A DNA stretch of 64,000 bases from an uncultured Pelagibacteraceae bacterium (GTDB taxonomy: Bacteria > Pseudomonadota > Alphaproteobacteria > Pelagibacterales > Pelagibacteraceae). The notes under the pieces were generated by a model, which saw only the letters and a program-made list of their open reading frames with translations, searched no databases and had not been told where the DNA came from. How positions within the stretch are numbered: position 1 is the stretch's first letter; each line of letters begins with the position of its first letter. The DNA lies in the NCBI GenBank assembly GCA_902571015.1, contig CACGAC010000001.1, positions 1 through 64,000 on the forward strand, in the 5' to 3' direction. A program made the position numbers and the translations under genes. This document shows, piece by piece, positions 49,536-59,480 of this stretch.

Positions 49536-50372
49536 ATGAAAAATATTGAAGTTAATAAAATTATTGATCCTATTCCAGCATCAGATGGGGCTGGAGTTAA
49601 ATTAAAAAGAAGTATTGGTGTTGAACCAAATTATTTTGATCCTTTTTTAATGCTAGATGAATTTGGTTCAGAAAATAGTGAAGACTATATTGCAGGATTT
49701 CCTCCACATCCACATAGAGGAATTGAAACGGTCACTTATATGCTTGCTGGTGACTTTGAGCATGAAGACAGTACTGGTGGAAAAGGTAGAATGACTGCTG
49801 GTGATGTTCAATGGATGAAAACAGGAAGTGGAATTATTCATTCTGAAATGCCTGCTATGAAAGAGGGAAAACTTCATGGATTTCAATTGTGGATAAATAT
49901 GCCAGCAAAATTAAAAATGAGTAAACCAGAATATATTTATATTGATGCAGATAAAATGAGTGTTCACAAAGATGATGATAAGCAAGTAAAAGTAATTGCA
50001 GGTAAATTTCAAAAAGCTGAAGGACCAGTTAAAGGACATAATGTCGAACCTGTTTATTTTGATGTTGAATTAAATGAAAACAAAAATTTTAAATTTAGTC
50101 TTCCCTCTTCGCACAATACATTTATCTATCTCATTAAAGGTGAAATCAAAATTGGTGAAAAAGAACATGAAAAAGTCAAGGACAGTACTTTGATCTTGCT
50201 ATCGAAAGGTGAGGACTTAAAAGTCAGTGCACAATCTGATGCAAAATTCTTAGTTATTTCAGGTAAACCTATCAATGAAGAAATAGCTAGAGGTGGACCA
50301 TTTGTAATGAACACTAAAGCAGAGATCTTGCAGGCTGTTCAAGATTATCATAATGGTACATTTGTAAAGTAG
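49536..50372 (+). CDS. Pirin family protein
   Basis: This 278-residue bicupin of the pirin family has metal-binding residues in HPHRGIETVTYMLAGDFEHED (near residues 49-70) and HSEMP (near 105). Pirins include quercetin 2,3-dioxygenases and regulators that bind partner enzymes; a redox role is consistent with the neighbouring quinone oxidoreductase. I choose ATG 49536; a TTG at 49533 is one codon earlier. It ends 3 bases before the next gene. Confidence 0.9.
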   Translation: MKNIEVNKIIDPIPASDGAGVKLKRSIGVEPNYFDPFLMLDEFGSENSEDYIAGFPPHPHRGIETVTYMLAGDFEHEDSTGGKGRMTAGDVQWMKTGSGIIHSEMPAMKEGKLHGFQLWINMPAKLKMSKPEYIYIDADKMSVHKDDDKQVKVIAGKFQKAEGPVKGHNVEPVYFDVELNENKNFKFSLPSSHNTFIYLIKGEIKIGEKEHEKVKDSTLILLSKGEDLKVSAQSDAKFLVISGKPINEEIARGGPFVMNTKAEILQAVQDYHNGTFVK

Positions 50373-50375
50373 ATA

Positions 50376-51347
50376 ATGAAATCAGTTCAAATAGATAGAT
50401 TTGGTGGACCAGAGGTTTTGGTATTAAAAGATGTAGAATTAGGGAAGCCTGGACCAAAAGAGGTGTTGATTAAAAATTTGTCAATTGGTTTAAATTTTAT
50501 AGATATTTATCACCGAACAGGCCTTTATCCTATCCCATTACCTAGCGGTATTGGACTTGAAGCTTGTGGAGTAATTGAAGAAGTTGGAACTGAAGTAAAA
50601 TTATTCAAAGTTGGTGATAGGGTTACTCATGCATCAATGCCTATCGGTGCTTATTCAGAAAAGCAAATAATGCCTGAAGAAAAATTAGTATCTGTTCCAG
50701 ATGGAGTCTCTGACGAGGTAGCATCTTGCATTACATTAAAAGGAATTACCGCAGAATACTTATTACACAGAGCATATCCATTAAAAAAGGGTGATATAGT
50801 TTTATATCACGCAGCTGCAGGTGGACTTGGCCAGATTTTATGTTCATGGGCTAATGCATTAGGTGCTGAAGTTATTGGAACTGTGGGCTCAAAAGCTAAG
50901 GAGGAGATTGCTAAAAAAAATGGTTGTCATCATGTAATTAATTATTCTGAAAAAAATTTTGTTGAAGAGGTTGAAAAAATTGTCGGTAAAAACGGTATTG
51001 ACGTTGTCTACGATGGTGTTGGTATCAAAACTTTCAAAGGATCAATAGAAACATTAAAGATTAGAGGAATGATGGTAGCTTTTGGTAATGCATCTGGTTA
51101 TGTTGATACCATAGATGTTAAAAATGATATAAATGCAAAAGGTCTTTTTTTTACAAGACCATCTATTGCTCATTATACTATAAAAAGAAAGGAGCTTGTG
51201 GAGTCAGCAAAAAAAGTTTTCGATGCAGTCTTATCAAAGAAATTTAATGTTGAAATTTCAAATAAGTATTCACTTCAGAATGCTGCTCAAGCTCATAAAG
51301 ATCTAGAGGCAAGAATATTAACTGGGCCAGCAGTTATAATTCCTTAA
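50376..51347 (+). CDS. NADPH:quinone reductase (zinc-free MDR family)
   Basis: This 323-residue quinone oxidoreductase has the start KSVQIDRFGGPEVL, the LNFIDIYHRTGLYP region, and a Rossmann NADPH motif VLYHAAAGGLGQIL (near residue 145) where AAGGLG replaces the zinc-dehydrogenase GxGxxG. It lacks the structural zinc Cys cluster. It probably reduces quinones by one or two electrons with NADPH. The TAA stop interlocks with that of the DUF2721 gene. Confidence 0.92.
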   Translation: MKSVQIDRFGGPEVLVLKDVELGKPGPKEVLIKNLSIGLNFIDIYHRTGLYPIPLPSGIGLEACGVIEEVGTEVKLFKVGDRVTHASMPIGAYSEKQIMPEEKLVSVPDGVSDEVASCITLKGITAEYLLHRAYPLKKGDIVLYHAAAGGLGQILCSWANALGAEVIGTVGSKAKEEIAKKNGCHHVINYSEKNFVEEVEKIVGKNGIDVVYDGVGIKTFKGSIETLKIRGMMVAFGNASGYVDTIDVKNDINAKGLFFTRPSIAHYTIKRKELVESAKKVFDAVLSKKFNVEISNKYSLQNAAQAHKDLEARILTGPAVIIP

Positions 51348-51748
51348 TCTAAATTTACGTCCATATCAGACATATGTAACTTAAGAGCGTTAGTTGAGAT
51401 ATGAATTTCTCTAATAAAAAATAGTATTGAAATAATCATCGACAAACAACATGACCCGAAAATAATCCTCGCTATAAAAACTTCATCAAAGTAAAGGGCA
51501 AAAACAGTTAACATATTAAACAGAAAGCCAAAAGATGCAAATAAAATTGTCCATCTCAATAGAGTTATCCTTCCACTTAAATTTATGAACTGTTTTTTCC
51601 ACTCAGGTGGTATATGTTTTTCATACACATGTTCATCGTGAAGTTGTCTAATGAGGATACTCAATGAATGAAATCTATTACTATAAACTGCCATCATCAA
51701 TGGTATTGCGGGAAACATTAATGCGGTTACAGTATAATCAATATTCAT
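51344..51748 (-). CDS. DUF2721 family membrane protein
   Basis: This protein of about 134 residues has three hydrophobic segments: near the N-terminus (VTALMFPAIPLMMAV), around 65-90 and around 97-115. A basic loop with PEWKKQFINLSGRI lies between the first two. The pattern fits DUF2721, a family of unknown function common in alphaproteobacteria. The frame extends to a TTG at 51769, but ATG 51748 fits the family start better. It is divergent from ubiA. Confidence 0.75.
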   Translation of the reverse strand: MNIDYTVTALMFPAIPLMMAVYSNRFHSLSILIRQLHDEHVYEKHIPPEWKKQFINLSGRITLLRWTILFASFGFLFNMLTVFALYFDEVFIARIIFGSCCLSMIISILFFIREIHISTNALKLHMSDMDVNLD

Positions 51749-51800
51749 ACGAATCAGTTTGATTATCAATCTTGCCTTTGTTATTTACAAGTAAAATCTT

Positions 51801-52667
51801 ATGAACCAATTAAATCTATTTATAGAACTTATTAGACTAAAAAAACCAATAGGTTACATGTTGTTATTTTGGCCATGTGTTTGGGGTTTAACCATAGCCT
51901 ATGATTTTAAAAAAAATCTCAATGATTATTTTTTTTATTTAATATTATTTTTTTTAGGCTCAGTTTTTATGAGATCAGCGGGATGTATTGTTAATGATAT
52001 TCTTGACAGAAAATTTGATAAAAAAGTATCTAGGACAAAAAACAGACCAATAGCCTCAGGAAAAATAACTGTTAAGCTTGGTTTATTTTATTCAACAATA
52101 TTATGTTTATTGGCATTCTTTGTATTAATAAATTTTAACCTATTTACAATAATTTTGGCATTAGCTTCTATGCCTCTAGCTTTTACTTATCCTTTAATGA
52201 AAAGATTTACTTACTGGCCACAATTATTTCTTGGCGTAACTTTTAATTATGGATTAATACTTGGATGGACATCTATAAAAGGAGAAATAGATATTATTCC
52301 AATTATACTCTACTTAGGTGCCATATTTTGGACATTGGGATACGACACTATATATGGATTTCAAGATATTGAAGATGATGAAATTATAGGAGTTAAATCT
52401 ACATCAATTAAATTTAAAGAGAATCCAAAAATTCTATTAACAATATGTTATTTAATATTTATTTTAGTTTTATTAATAACAGGTATCAAACTTGGATTAA
52501 ATAAAATTTTTTTTCTAGGAGTTTTTTTAATTATGATGCACTTATTTTTTTTCCAAGTTTTTCGACTAAATAAGAATGACAAAATTAAATGTTTAAATAT
52601 TTTTAAAAGTAATAATTTTTTGGGATTTATGACATTGATATCTATTGTTTTAGGCAAAGTTTTATAA
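51801..52667 (+). CDS. ubiA: 4-hydroxybenzoate polyprenyltransferase
   Basis: UbiA attaches the polyprenyl tail to 4-hydroxybenzoate in ubiquinone synthesis. The 288-residue membrane protein has both Asp-rich motifs: RSAGCIVNDILDRKFDKKV (near residue 60) followed by RPIASGKI, and YGFQDIEDDEIIGVKSTSI (near 190). It starts a plus-strand run into msbA, waaA, lpxK and lpxL, though the function is different. Confidence 0.95.
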   Translation: MNQLNLFIELIRLKKPIGYMLLFWPCVWGLTIAYDFKKNLNDYFFYLILFFLGSVFMRSAGCIVNDILDRKFDKKVSRTKNRPIASGKITVKLGLFYSTILCLLAFFVLINFNLFTIILALASMPLAFTYPLMKRFTYWPQLFLGVTFNYGLILGWTSIKGEIDIIPIILYLGAIFWTLGYDTIYGFQDIEDDEIIGVKSTSIKFKENPKILLTICYLIFILVLLITGIKLGLNKIFFLGVFLIMMHLFFFQVFRLNKNDKIKCLNIFKSNNFLGFMTLISIVLGKVL

Positions 52668-52668
52668 C

Positions 52669-54399
52669 ATGACAAATTTAGAATTATTATTAAGTCTGTA
52701 TAAAAAATATACAAGCAAATACCTGGGAAAAATTTTTCTTTCAATATTTTTTTCTGCGTTAGTTGCAGGAAGTACAGCACTCATCGCCTATCTATTGGAT
52801 CCAGCAATAGAGAAAATTTTTATAGAAAAAAATGAAAGGTTAATGGTCTTAATACCTATTGTAATTTTATTTGCATTTACTGTTAAAGGTACTTCTCTTT
52901 ATTTAGCAAAATACCTTTTAATCCAAGTTGGGGGAGAAGTTCAAAAAGTTCTACAATTACAAATTATGCAATCGATACTAAGATCTAACATTGAGAAAGT
53001 GAATAAAAAACACTCTGGAAAATTTTTATCCCACATTAGTTATGATGCTGGACTAGTCAAAAAACTCGTTACCGATACAATCTTGTTATTTTCAAAAGAT
53101 ACTTTAACCTTATTTGCCTTAGTGGGGGTTATGTTTTATCAAAATTGGAAATTAGCTCTTTTTGCAATTGTCATGATCCCACTTGCCTCTGTAGCTGCAA
53201 AGTCACTAGGTAAAAGAGTTGGTAAAGTCACAACACAGTCTCAGGAAGTTTCTGGATTTTTAAACTCCTTTTTTATAGAGATTATTAAAAATCATAAAAT
53301 CATCAAAATTTTTCAGAATGAAAATTATGAAAATAGTAGATTAAGTAAAATTATTAACTCATTTAAAGAAAAAGTTGTGAAAATAGAAATTGTCATGACG
53401 CGAGCTACACCCATCATGGAGACCCTCACGGGTCTTATGATTGGAGGTTTAATTTATTATTCAGGTAATTTGATTATTCAAGGAGAATTAGAACTAAATA
53501 ATTTTTTTTCATTTCTTGCGGCGATGATGTTAGCTTATCAACCGGTGAGAACCTTAGCTACGTTAAATATGGGTATTCATCAAGGATTATCTGCAGCGAA
53601 ACGTTTAATGCCGATTATCGAAGATGAAAATGAGGATAAAAACAGTCATAAAGATTTAAATATATCAAAAGGTAACATCGACTTTGAGAATGTAAGTTTT
53701 AAATATTCTGAGAGTTTGCAAAATATTTTACAAAAAATTAATTTGAATATTAAGAGTGGAGAAATGACTGCTTTGGTAGGACATAGTGGTGCTGGAAAAT
53801 CAACAATTTTAAATCTTATACCAAGATTTTATGAACCAATTAGTGGAAAAATTTTGATCGATAATCAATGTATAAATGAATATTCACTAAGATCTTTAAG
53901 AAATAACATATCATTGGTAAGTCAAGATGTTTCATTATTTGATGATACAATAAGAAATAATATCAGATATTCTAAATTAACAGCCTCAGATGAAGAAATA
54001 ACTGAAGCTGCGAAATTATCTAATTGTGAGGAATTTATTAAAAAATTACCTGATGGCTATAATACTGTTATCGGTGAAAATGGAATTAGATTATCTGGAG
54101 GTGAAAAGCAAAGGTTATCTATAGCAAGAGCGATATTAAAAAAAAGTAAAATAATACTTTTAGACGAAGCCACATCATCACTAGATGCAGAAACAGAAGA
54201 CAAAATTCAAAAAGCCATCAATTATCTCACAAAAAATAAAACAACAATTGTAATTGCACACAGATTATCAACTATTTTAAATTCTAATATGATTTATGTG
54301 ATTGACTCAGGTAACGTAGTAGCCAAAGGAAGTCATAAAGAACTAATGAATACCTCATTAATTTATCAAAATTTTTATGAAAAACAGATTAAATCTTAA
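52669..54399 (+). CDS. msbA: Lipid A export ABC transporter, MsbA-like
   Basis: This is a 576-residue half-transporter with six membrane helices (residues about 20-310) and a C-terminal ATPase domain. It shows Walker A VGHSGAGKST (near residue 370), signature LSGGEKQRLS and Walker B IILLDEATSSLD. The genes downstream make Kdo-lipid A, so lipid A core flipping is the likely task. It starts one base after ubiA and shares the last A of its stop with waaA. Confidence 0.92.
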   Translation: MTNLELLLSLYKKYTSKYLGKIFLSIFFSALVAGSTALIAYLLDPAIEKIFIEKNERLMVLIPIVILFAFTVKGTSLYLAKYLLIQVGGEVQKVLQLQIMQSILRSNIEKVNKKHSGKFLSHISYDAGLVKKLVTDTILLFSKDTLTLFALVGVMFYQNWKLALFAIVMIPLASVAAKSLGKRVGKVTTQSQEVSGFLNSFFIEIIKNHKIIKIFQNENYENSRLSKIINSFKEKVVKIEIVMTRATPIMETLTGLMIGGLIYYSGNLIIQGELELNNFFSFLAAMMLAYQPVRTLATLNMGIHQGLSAAKRLMPIIEDENEDKNSHKDLNISKGNIDFENVSFKYSESLQNILQKINLNIKSGEMTALVGHSGAGKSTILNLIPRFYEPISGKILIDNQCINEYSLRSLRNNISLVSQDVSLFDDTIRNNIRYSKLTASDEEITEAAKLSNCEEFIKKLPDGYNTVIGENGIRLSGGEKQRLSIARAILKKSKIILLDEATSSLDAETEDKIQKAINYLTKNKTTIVIAHRLSTILNSNMIYVIDSGNVVAKGSHKELMNTSLIYQNFYEKQIKS

Positions 54400-55634
54400 T
54401 GATTATTATTTATAAAATTTTAATAAATTTTGTATTTTTTTTTTCTCCATTAATAATAGTTTTTCGAATTTTCAAAGGTAAAGAAGACATATCAAGATTT
54501 AAGGAAAAGATAGGTTTTTTTTCAAAAAAAAAGAATAAAGGAAAATTAATTTGGTTTCATGGAGCTAGCGTTGGTGAAATACAAAGTATTATTCCTTTAA
54601 TAGAAAAATTTGAAAAAAATAAAGAAATTAAACAAATACTGATTACATCAAATACCGTAAGCTCGTCATTTATAATTAAAAATTTGAAATTAAAGAAAAC
54701 AATTCATCAATTTTTTCCTATTGATTGTAATTTTATTACTAAAAAATTTTTAAATCATTGGAAACCCTCAAAAGCTTTTTTTATAGACTCTGAAATTTGG
54801 CCTAACACAATAAATAATTTATCTAAAAAAAAAATACCAATATTTCTTTTAAATGGAAGAATTACAAATAAATCGTATAATCGCTGGAAAATTTTTTCTT
54901 CCTTTGCAAAATCAATATTTAGTAAGTTTAATTTATGTCTTTCTTCTAATATTGAGACTAAGCAATATTTAAGAAAACTAGGGGCTAAAAATATAAAAAT
55001 AATTGGTAACTTAAAATTTAGTCAATCAGAAAATGAAAAAAATAATTTAGATAAAAACCTAATAAATTTAATTAGCTCTAAGAAAACTTGGTGCGCCTCG
55101 AGTACCCACTATAATGAGGAAGAATTTTGTGGAAAAGTACACATAAAATTGAAAAAAAAATACAAAAACTTATTAACAATAATTATACCAAGACACATCA
55201 ATAGAATTGATACAATTAAGACTGAGCTAAATAATTTAAATCTTAAAGTTCATTTAGATGAACCTAGAAAAAGAGTTAATCCAAATACAGATATTTATTT
55301 AGTAAATTCCTATGGAAAAACAAAACTATTCTATAAAGTTTGTAAAAATATTTTTTTAGGAGGATCATTAATTATGCATGGCGGTCAAAACCCATTGGAA
55401 GCGACTAGATACGGTTGTAAGGTTTTACATGGTCCAAATATTTCAAATTTTAGAGAAATTTATAAATTTCTTGGTAAAAAAAATTTATCAAGAAAGATCA
55501 CTAATCAGGATCAACTGGTTAATTATATCATTAAATATTTTAATTCAAAAAGTAATTCTAAAAAAATAATAAAGGATTTAAATTTGATGGGAATAGATAT
55601 CTTAAATAAAACTTATAAAGAAATTAATAAATGA
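54399..55634 (+). CDS. waaA: 3-deoxy-D-manno-octulosonic acid (Kdo) transferase
   Basis: WaaA transfers Kdo to lipid IVA at the inner membrane. The 411-residue GT-B protein has an N-terminal membrane anchor (residues 2-22) and the catalytic Glu in WFHGASVGEIQS near residue 60. WPNTINNLSKKKIPIFLLNGRIT follows (the IWP/NGR motif), and the C-terminal part has LGGSLIMHGGQNPLEA with the donor-site residues. It overlaps lpxK by 4 bases. Confidence 0.94.
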   Translation: MIIIYKILINFVFFFSPLIIVFRIFKGKEDISRFKEKIGFFSKKKNKGKLIWFHGASVGEIQSIIPLIEKFEKNKEIKQILITSNTVSSSFIIKNLKLKKTIHQFFPIDCNFITKKFLNHWKPSKAFFIDSEIWPNTINNLSKKKIPIFLLNGRITNKSYNRWKIFSSFAKSIFSKFNLCLSSNIETKQYLRKLGAKNIKIIGNLKFSQSENEKNNLDKNLINLISSKKTWCASSTHYNEEEFCGKVHIKLKKKYKNLLTIIIPRHINRIDTIKTELNNLNLKVHLDEPRKRVNPNTDIYLVNSYGKTKLFYKVCKNIFLGGSLIMHGGQNPLEATRYGCKVLHGPNISNFREIYKFLGKKNLSRKITNQDQLVNYIIKYFNSKSNSKKIIKDLNLMGIDILNKTYKEINK

Positions 55635-56587
55635 TTTTAAAAAAACCAAAATTTTGGGATTTAAAAAAATCAAATTTTTTAGTGTATTTGCTATATCCTT
55701 TTACTATATTTGTTAAGATTAATAATACTATCTCAAGTTTTATTCCCAAAAAAAAATTTACTGAAATAAAAACTATATGCGTTGGTAACATATATGTTGG
55801 AGGCACTGGGAAAACTCCTACAACGTTGTTTCTATATAGTCTTTTGAAAAAAATGAATATCAGTCCAGTGACTGCAAAAAAATTTTATAGTAACCAAATA
55901 GATGAACAGAAATTTCTAAAGGATAATTCAAATTTCATTTCATATAATGATAGAAAAAAAATAATCAAAAAAGCAATCGAAATGAAATTTGATATGATAG
56001 TTTTTGATGATGGGCTTCAAGAAAAATGGATCAACTATGATATAAAGTTTGCTTGTTTTGACAGCGAGAAATGGATTGGAAATGGTCATTTGATACCATC
56101 TGGTCCATTAAGAGAAAAAGTGAATGCTTTAAAAAACTATCATGGAATATTTTTAAAAACAGTTAATGAGGACCCAAATTTAGATTATATTTATAATAAG
56201 ATCAGAGAAATAAATCCAAACATTGAAGTTTTTTTATCAAATATTGAGATAAAAAATATTAGTAAATTTAATATTGATAAAAATTATATTATTTTTTCAG
56301 GAATTGGAAATCCTGATAGTTTCAAAAAGTTACTACTTAAAAATAAATTTAAAATAATTGAAGAAATTACTTTTCCAGATCATTATGTTTATCAAGATAA
56401 AGATATTTTAGAAATTATAGATAAAGCAAATTCCAATAATGCAGAAATCATTACAACTGAAAAAGATTTTAAAAGAATTCCTCAAAATTTTAAAGAAAAA
56501 ATTAGTTTCTTAGAAATAAACATGAAAATTAAAGATGAAAATAAGCTTATTCAATTTTTAAAAAAAAAGATAAATGAAATTAATTAA
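55631..56587 (+). CDS. lpxK: Tetraacyldisaccharide 4'-kinase
   Basis: LpxK phosphorylates the 4' position of the lipid A disaccharide. The 318-residue membrane-associated kinase starts with LKKPKFWDLKKSN and carries the P-loop VGNIYVGGTGKTPTT (near residue 52). The DDGLQ catalytic motif lies near residue 127, and TTEKDFKR is at the C-terminus. It overlaps waaA by 4 and lpxL by 14 bases. Confidence 0.95.
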   Translation: MILKKPKFWDLKKSNFLVYLLYPFTIFVKINNTISSFIPKKKFTEIKTICVGNIYVGGTGKTPTTLFLYSLLKKMNISPVTAKKFYSNQIDEQKFLKDNSNFISYNDRKKIIKKAIEMKFDMIVFDDGLQEKWINYDIKFACFDSEKWIGNGHLIPSGPLREKVNALKNYHGIFLKTVNEDPNLDYIYNKIREINPNIEVFLSNIEIKNISKFNIDKNYIIFSGIGNPDSFKKLLLKNKFKIIEEITFPDHYVYQDKDILEIIDKANSNNAEIITTEKDFKRIPQNFKEKISFLEINMKIKDENKLIQFLKKKINEIN

Positions 56588-57440
56588 ATATTTTATACAG
56601 TTTATTTTTATTATTTTTTTATTTTTATTATTTAAGATTTTAGGACTAAAATTATCACAATCTTTTTCAAGTTTTATTTTCAAAACAATTGGACCTCATT
56701 TTAGATCAAAAAAGATTTCACATTCTAATTTAACTATAGCTTTCCCAGAATTAAATGAAAATGAAAAAGACAAGATTTTAAATAGTATGTGGGCAACTTA
56801 TGGTAAAATATTTGCTGAATATATTTTTATCAAAAATTTTAGGCAATCTCCCAAATTTTCAAAAAAAATCATTATAGATAATCAAAGCGGTTTGGAAAAA
56901 ATAAAACAAAAAAATACGCCCGTAATTTTTATATCAGGACATTTCGATAATTTTGAATTAATGGCAATGCATATTGAAAAGTCTGGTATTGATTTAGCTG
57001 CGATTTATAGACCCTTAAATAATAAATTTCTAAATCCACTTATGGAAAAAATAAGAAGAAATTATATTTGTAAAAAACAAATAAAAAAAGGAATTTCTGG
57101 TACCAAGGACTTGCTTAGAGAGTTCAAAAGCGGGACATCAATTGCTTTAATGATTGATCAAAGAGTATCTGAAGGAATAAAATGTGATTTTTTTGGTAAA
57201 GAAGCTCTCACTACTACAATACCAGCTCAATTCATCAAAAAATTTAATGCTGAAGTAGTTCCTATTAATATAGAAAGATCAATAGATGATAATTTTAGAA
57301 TTAGAATTTTTGATAACATTCAATTTTCTGAAAATGAATCTGTCGAAAAAATTACACTGGAACTTAATAAAATTTTAGAAAAAATGATTATCACGAATCC
57401 AAAACAATGGATTTGGACACATAATAGGTGGAAATTATAA
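56574..57440 (+). CDS. lpxL: Lipid A biosynthesis acyltransferase (LpxL/HtrB family)
   Basis: This 288-residue inner-membrane acyltransferase has an N-terminal hydrophobic helix (4-25). The HxxxxD/E-type active site is in SGHFDNFELMAMH (near residue 122), followed by the IYRPLNNKFLNPL and DQRVSEGIKCDFFG stretches typical of late acyltransferases. It adds a secondary acyl chain to Kdo-lipid IVA. Whether it acts as LpxL or LpxM is not decidable here; only one copy is in view. Confidence 0.92.
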   Translation: MKLIKYFIQFIFIIFLFLLFKILGLKLSQSFSSFIFKTIGPHFRSKKISHSNLTIAFPELNENEKDKILNSMWATYGKIFAEYIFIKNFRQSPKFSKKIIIDNQSGLEKIKQKNTPVIFISGHFDNFELMAMHIEKSGIDLAAIYRPLNNKFLNPLMEKIRRNYICKKQIKKGISGTKDLLREFKSGTSIALMIDQRVSEGIKCDFFGKEALTTTIPAQFIKKFNAEVVPINIERSIDDNFRIRIFDNIQFSENESVEKITLELNKILEKMIITNPKQWIWTHNRWKL

Positions 57441-57444
57441 TAAT

Positions 57445-57633
57445 TTAGGTTTCTGATTCTCTTTTTTGATGAGCTTCTTTATAAGAAAAATAGGCTTCTT
57501 GAGTTTCCACATTCCAGTAATTTAAATTATCTAAAGAAATTTTTTTACCTGAAACTGCGCATATAACATGGTCACCATTTTCAATTATTTTGAAATTATT
57601 TGGTAAATATTTTAATTTAGCTAATTTTTTCAT
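57445..57633 (-). CDS. DUF2093 family protein
   Basis: This is a 62-residue protein of a small family found mainly in alphaproteobacteria. It has KLKYLPNNFKIIENGDHVICAVSGKKISLDNLNYWNVETQEAY in its middle, of which GDHVICAVSG and the LNYWNVE stretch are the conserved parts. Function unknown. The protein looks soluble and beta-rich. It is convergent with lpxL (4 bases apart) and divergent from purD (24 bases apart). Confidence 0.8.
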   Translation of the reverse strand: MKKLAKLKYLPNNFKIIENGDHVICAVSGKKISLDNLNYWNVETQEAYFSYKEAHQKRESET

Positions 57634-57657
57634 GATTTATAGTTTATATATAATTAT

Positions 57658-58920
57658 ATGAAAGTTGGAGTAATAGGAAGCGGTGGTAGAGAGCATGCCA
57701 TATGTATATCTTTAAAAAAATCAAAAAACATTGACAAAATTTACTGTTTTCCAGGAAATGCAGGCACTAGCTTTATTGCAGAAAATATTGAGATTGAACT
57801 GAATAATTTTGAGGAATTAAAAAGAGTTATAAAAGAACTAGGTATAGACATAATAATAGTAGGTCCTGAAAAACCACTGGTAGATGGAATAGTCGACTTC
57901 TTGGAGCTAAACAAAATTAAAGTATTTGGTCCAGATCGTATTTCTTCGCAACTTGAAGGTTCAAAAATTTTCACAAAAAATTTATGTAAAAAATATAATA
58001 TTCCTACTGCAAAATTTGGTGTCTTCAATAGCATTCAAGACAGTCTTTCATTCTTAAATGAATGTAAATTTCCTATAGTTGTTAAGGCTGATGGTTTAGC
58101 AGCAGGAAAAGGTGTCTATATTTGTGAAACCAATGATCAATCAAAGAAAGCAGTTGAGGAAATTTTTAATGGTAAATTTGGAGAAGCAAAACAAGTTTTA
58201 ATTGAAGAATTTTTAAAAGGTGAAGAAATGAGTTTTTTTATAATTTCTGACGGCATCAATTATAAAATATTTGGAACTGCTCAAGATCACAAGCGAGCCT
58301 TAGAGGGAGATAAAGGTAAAAACACGGGAGGAATGGGAGCTTACTCACCTTCTCGATTGGAAAGTGAAAAACTGGAAAAAAAGATAATAGAGAAAATAAT
58401 AGAACCAACATTAAGAGGCTTAAAAGATATAAATAATAAATTTAAGGGTTTTCTATATGCAGGATTAATGATTATAGATGGTGAGCCTTTTTTGATTGAA
58501 TACAATGTAAGAATGGGGGATCCTGAATGTCAAACAATACTTCCAAGACTCAAAACCGATTTTTTAGACATAGTAGTTGCCACTGTTAATGAAAATTTAA
58601 AAAATATAAATTTAGAATGGTTTGAAGAAAAGAGTATTTGCATTGTTTTAGCTTCAAAAGGATACCCAGATAAATATAAAAATAATTTAGAAATAAATGG
58701 TCTTAAAGAAATTAAGCTTCAGAATAATGAATACATCTTTCACGCCGGAACTAAAATAAATAATTCAAAAATACACTCTAATGGAGGGAGAGTATTAAAT
58801 TTTGTAATTAAATCAGACAATTTAAAAATTGGTAGAGATCAAGCCATAAGTTTAATTAAAAAATTAAATTGGCAAAATGGATATTTTAGAAAAGATATTG
58901 GTTATAAGATTATATCATGA
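57658..58920 (+). CDS. purD: Phosphoribosylamine-glycine ligase
   Basis: PurD makes glycinamide ribonucleotide in purine synthesis. The 420-residue ATP-grasp protein has the start VIGSGGREHAI, IIVGPEKPLVDGI, the ATP-grasp loop VKADGLAAGKGVYI (near residue 142) and the metal site EYNVRMGDPECQTILP (near 280). It overlaps rsmD by 4 bases (ATGA). prs at 11.7 kb supplies the pathway's PRPP. Confidence 0.96.
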   Translation: MKVGVIGSGGREHAICISLKKSKNIDKIYCFPGNAGTSFIAENIEIELNNFEELKRVIKELGIDIIIVGPEKPLVDGIVDFLELNKIKVFGPDRISSQLEGSKIFTKNLCKKYNIPTAKFGVFNSIQDSLSFLNECKFPIVVKADGLAAGKGVYICETNDQSKKAVEEIFNGKFGEAKQVLIEEFLKGEEMSFFIISDGINYKIFGTAQDHKRALEGDKGKNTGGMGAYSPSRLESEKLEKKIIEKIIEPTLRGLKDINNKFKGFLYAGLMIIDGEPFLIEYNVRMGDPECQTILPRLKTDFLDIVVATVNENLKNINLEWFEEKSICIVLASKGYPDKYKNNLEINGLKEIKLQNNEYIFHAGTKINNSKIHSNGGRVLNFVIKSDNLKIGRDQAISLIKKLNWQNGYFRKDIGYKIIS

Positions 58921-59480
58921 TGAGAATAATTTCTGGGAGATTTAAAGGAAAAAAGTTATCATTACCTAAAGATAAAAACACTAGACCTTTAAAAGATTTA
59001 GTAAAGGAGTCAATTTTCAATCTTCTAGAACATTCAAAAAAAATTAATGTAAATTTAAAAGGTTCTACAATTTTAGATTTATTTTCTGGCTGTGGATCTT
59101 TTGGAATAGAATGTTTATCAAGAGAGTCTGGGTGCGTGTATTTTTTTGAAAATTATTTTGAGGCAATTAAAGTATTAGAAAAAAATCTACTTCTTTTTAA
59201 AAATGAAAAAAAATTTCAAATTTTTAAAAATAATTGTTTTGAATATTTTGACTCTGACAAAAAGATTGATAAAAAATTTGATATAATCTTTATTGATCCA
59301 CCTTACAAAGAAATGAAAATTAATATGTTAATTGAAAAAATTATTTATAGAAAACTTCTTAAAAAAAATGGTATTTTGATTATTCACAGACATAAAAAAG
59401 ATAAAATAGTAATAACTGAGAAAATTAATATTCTTGATACCCGAACCTATGGGGTCTCTAAAGTATATTTTGCAAATTAA
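58917..59480 (+). CDS. rsmD: 16S rRNA (guanine(966)-N(2))-methyltransferase
   Basis: RsmD methylates G966 of 16S rRNA. The 187-residue protein has the family start MRIISGRFKGKKLS, TRPLKDLVKESIFN (near residue 25), the SAM loop LDLFSGCGSFGIE (near 52) and the catalytic FIDPPYKEM (near 125). The start is within the purD stop region, and the stop interlocks with that of pgi. Confidence 0.94.
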   Translation: MMRIISGRFKGKKLSLPKDKNTRPLKDLVKESIFNLLEHSKKINVNLKGSTILDLFSGCGSFGIECLSRESGCVYFFENYFEAIKVLEKNLLLFKNEKKFQIFKNNCFEYFDSDKKIDKKFDIIFIDPPYKEMKINMLIEKIIYRKLLKKNGILIIHRHKKDKIVITEKINILDTRTYGVSKVYFAN

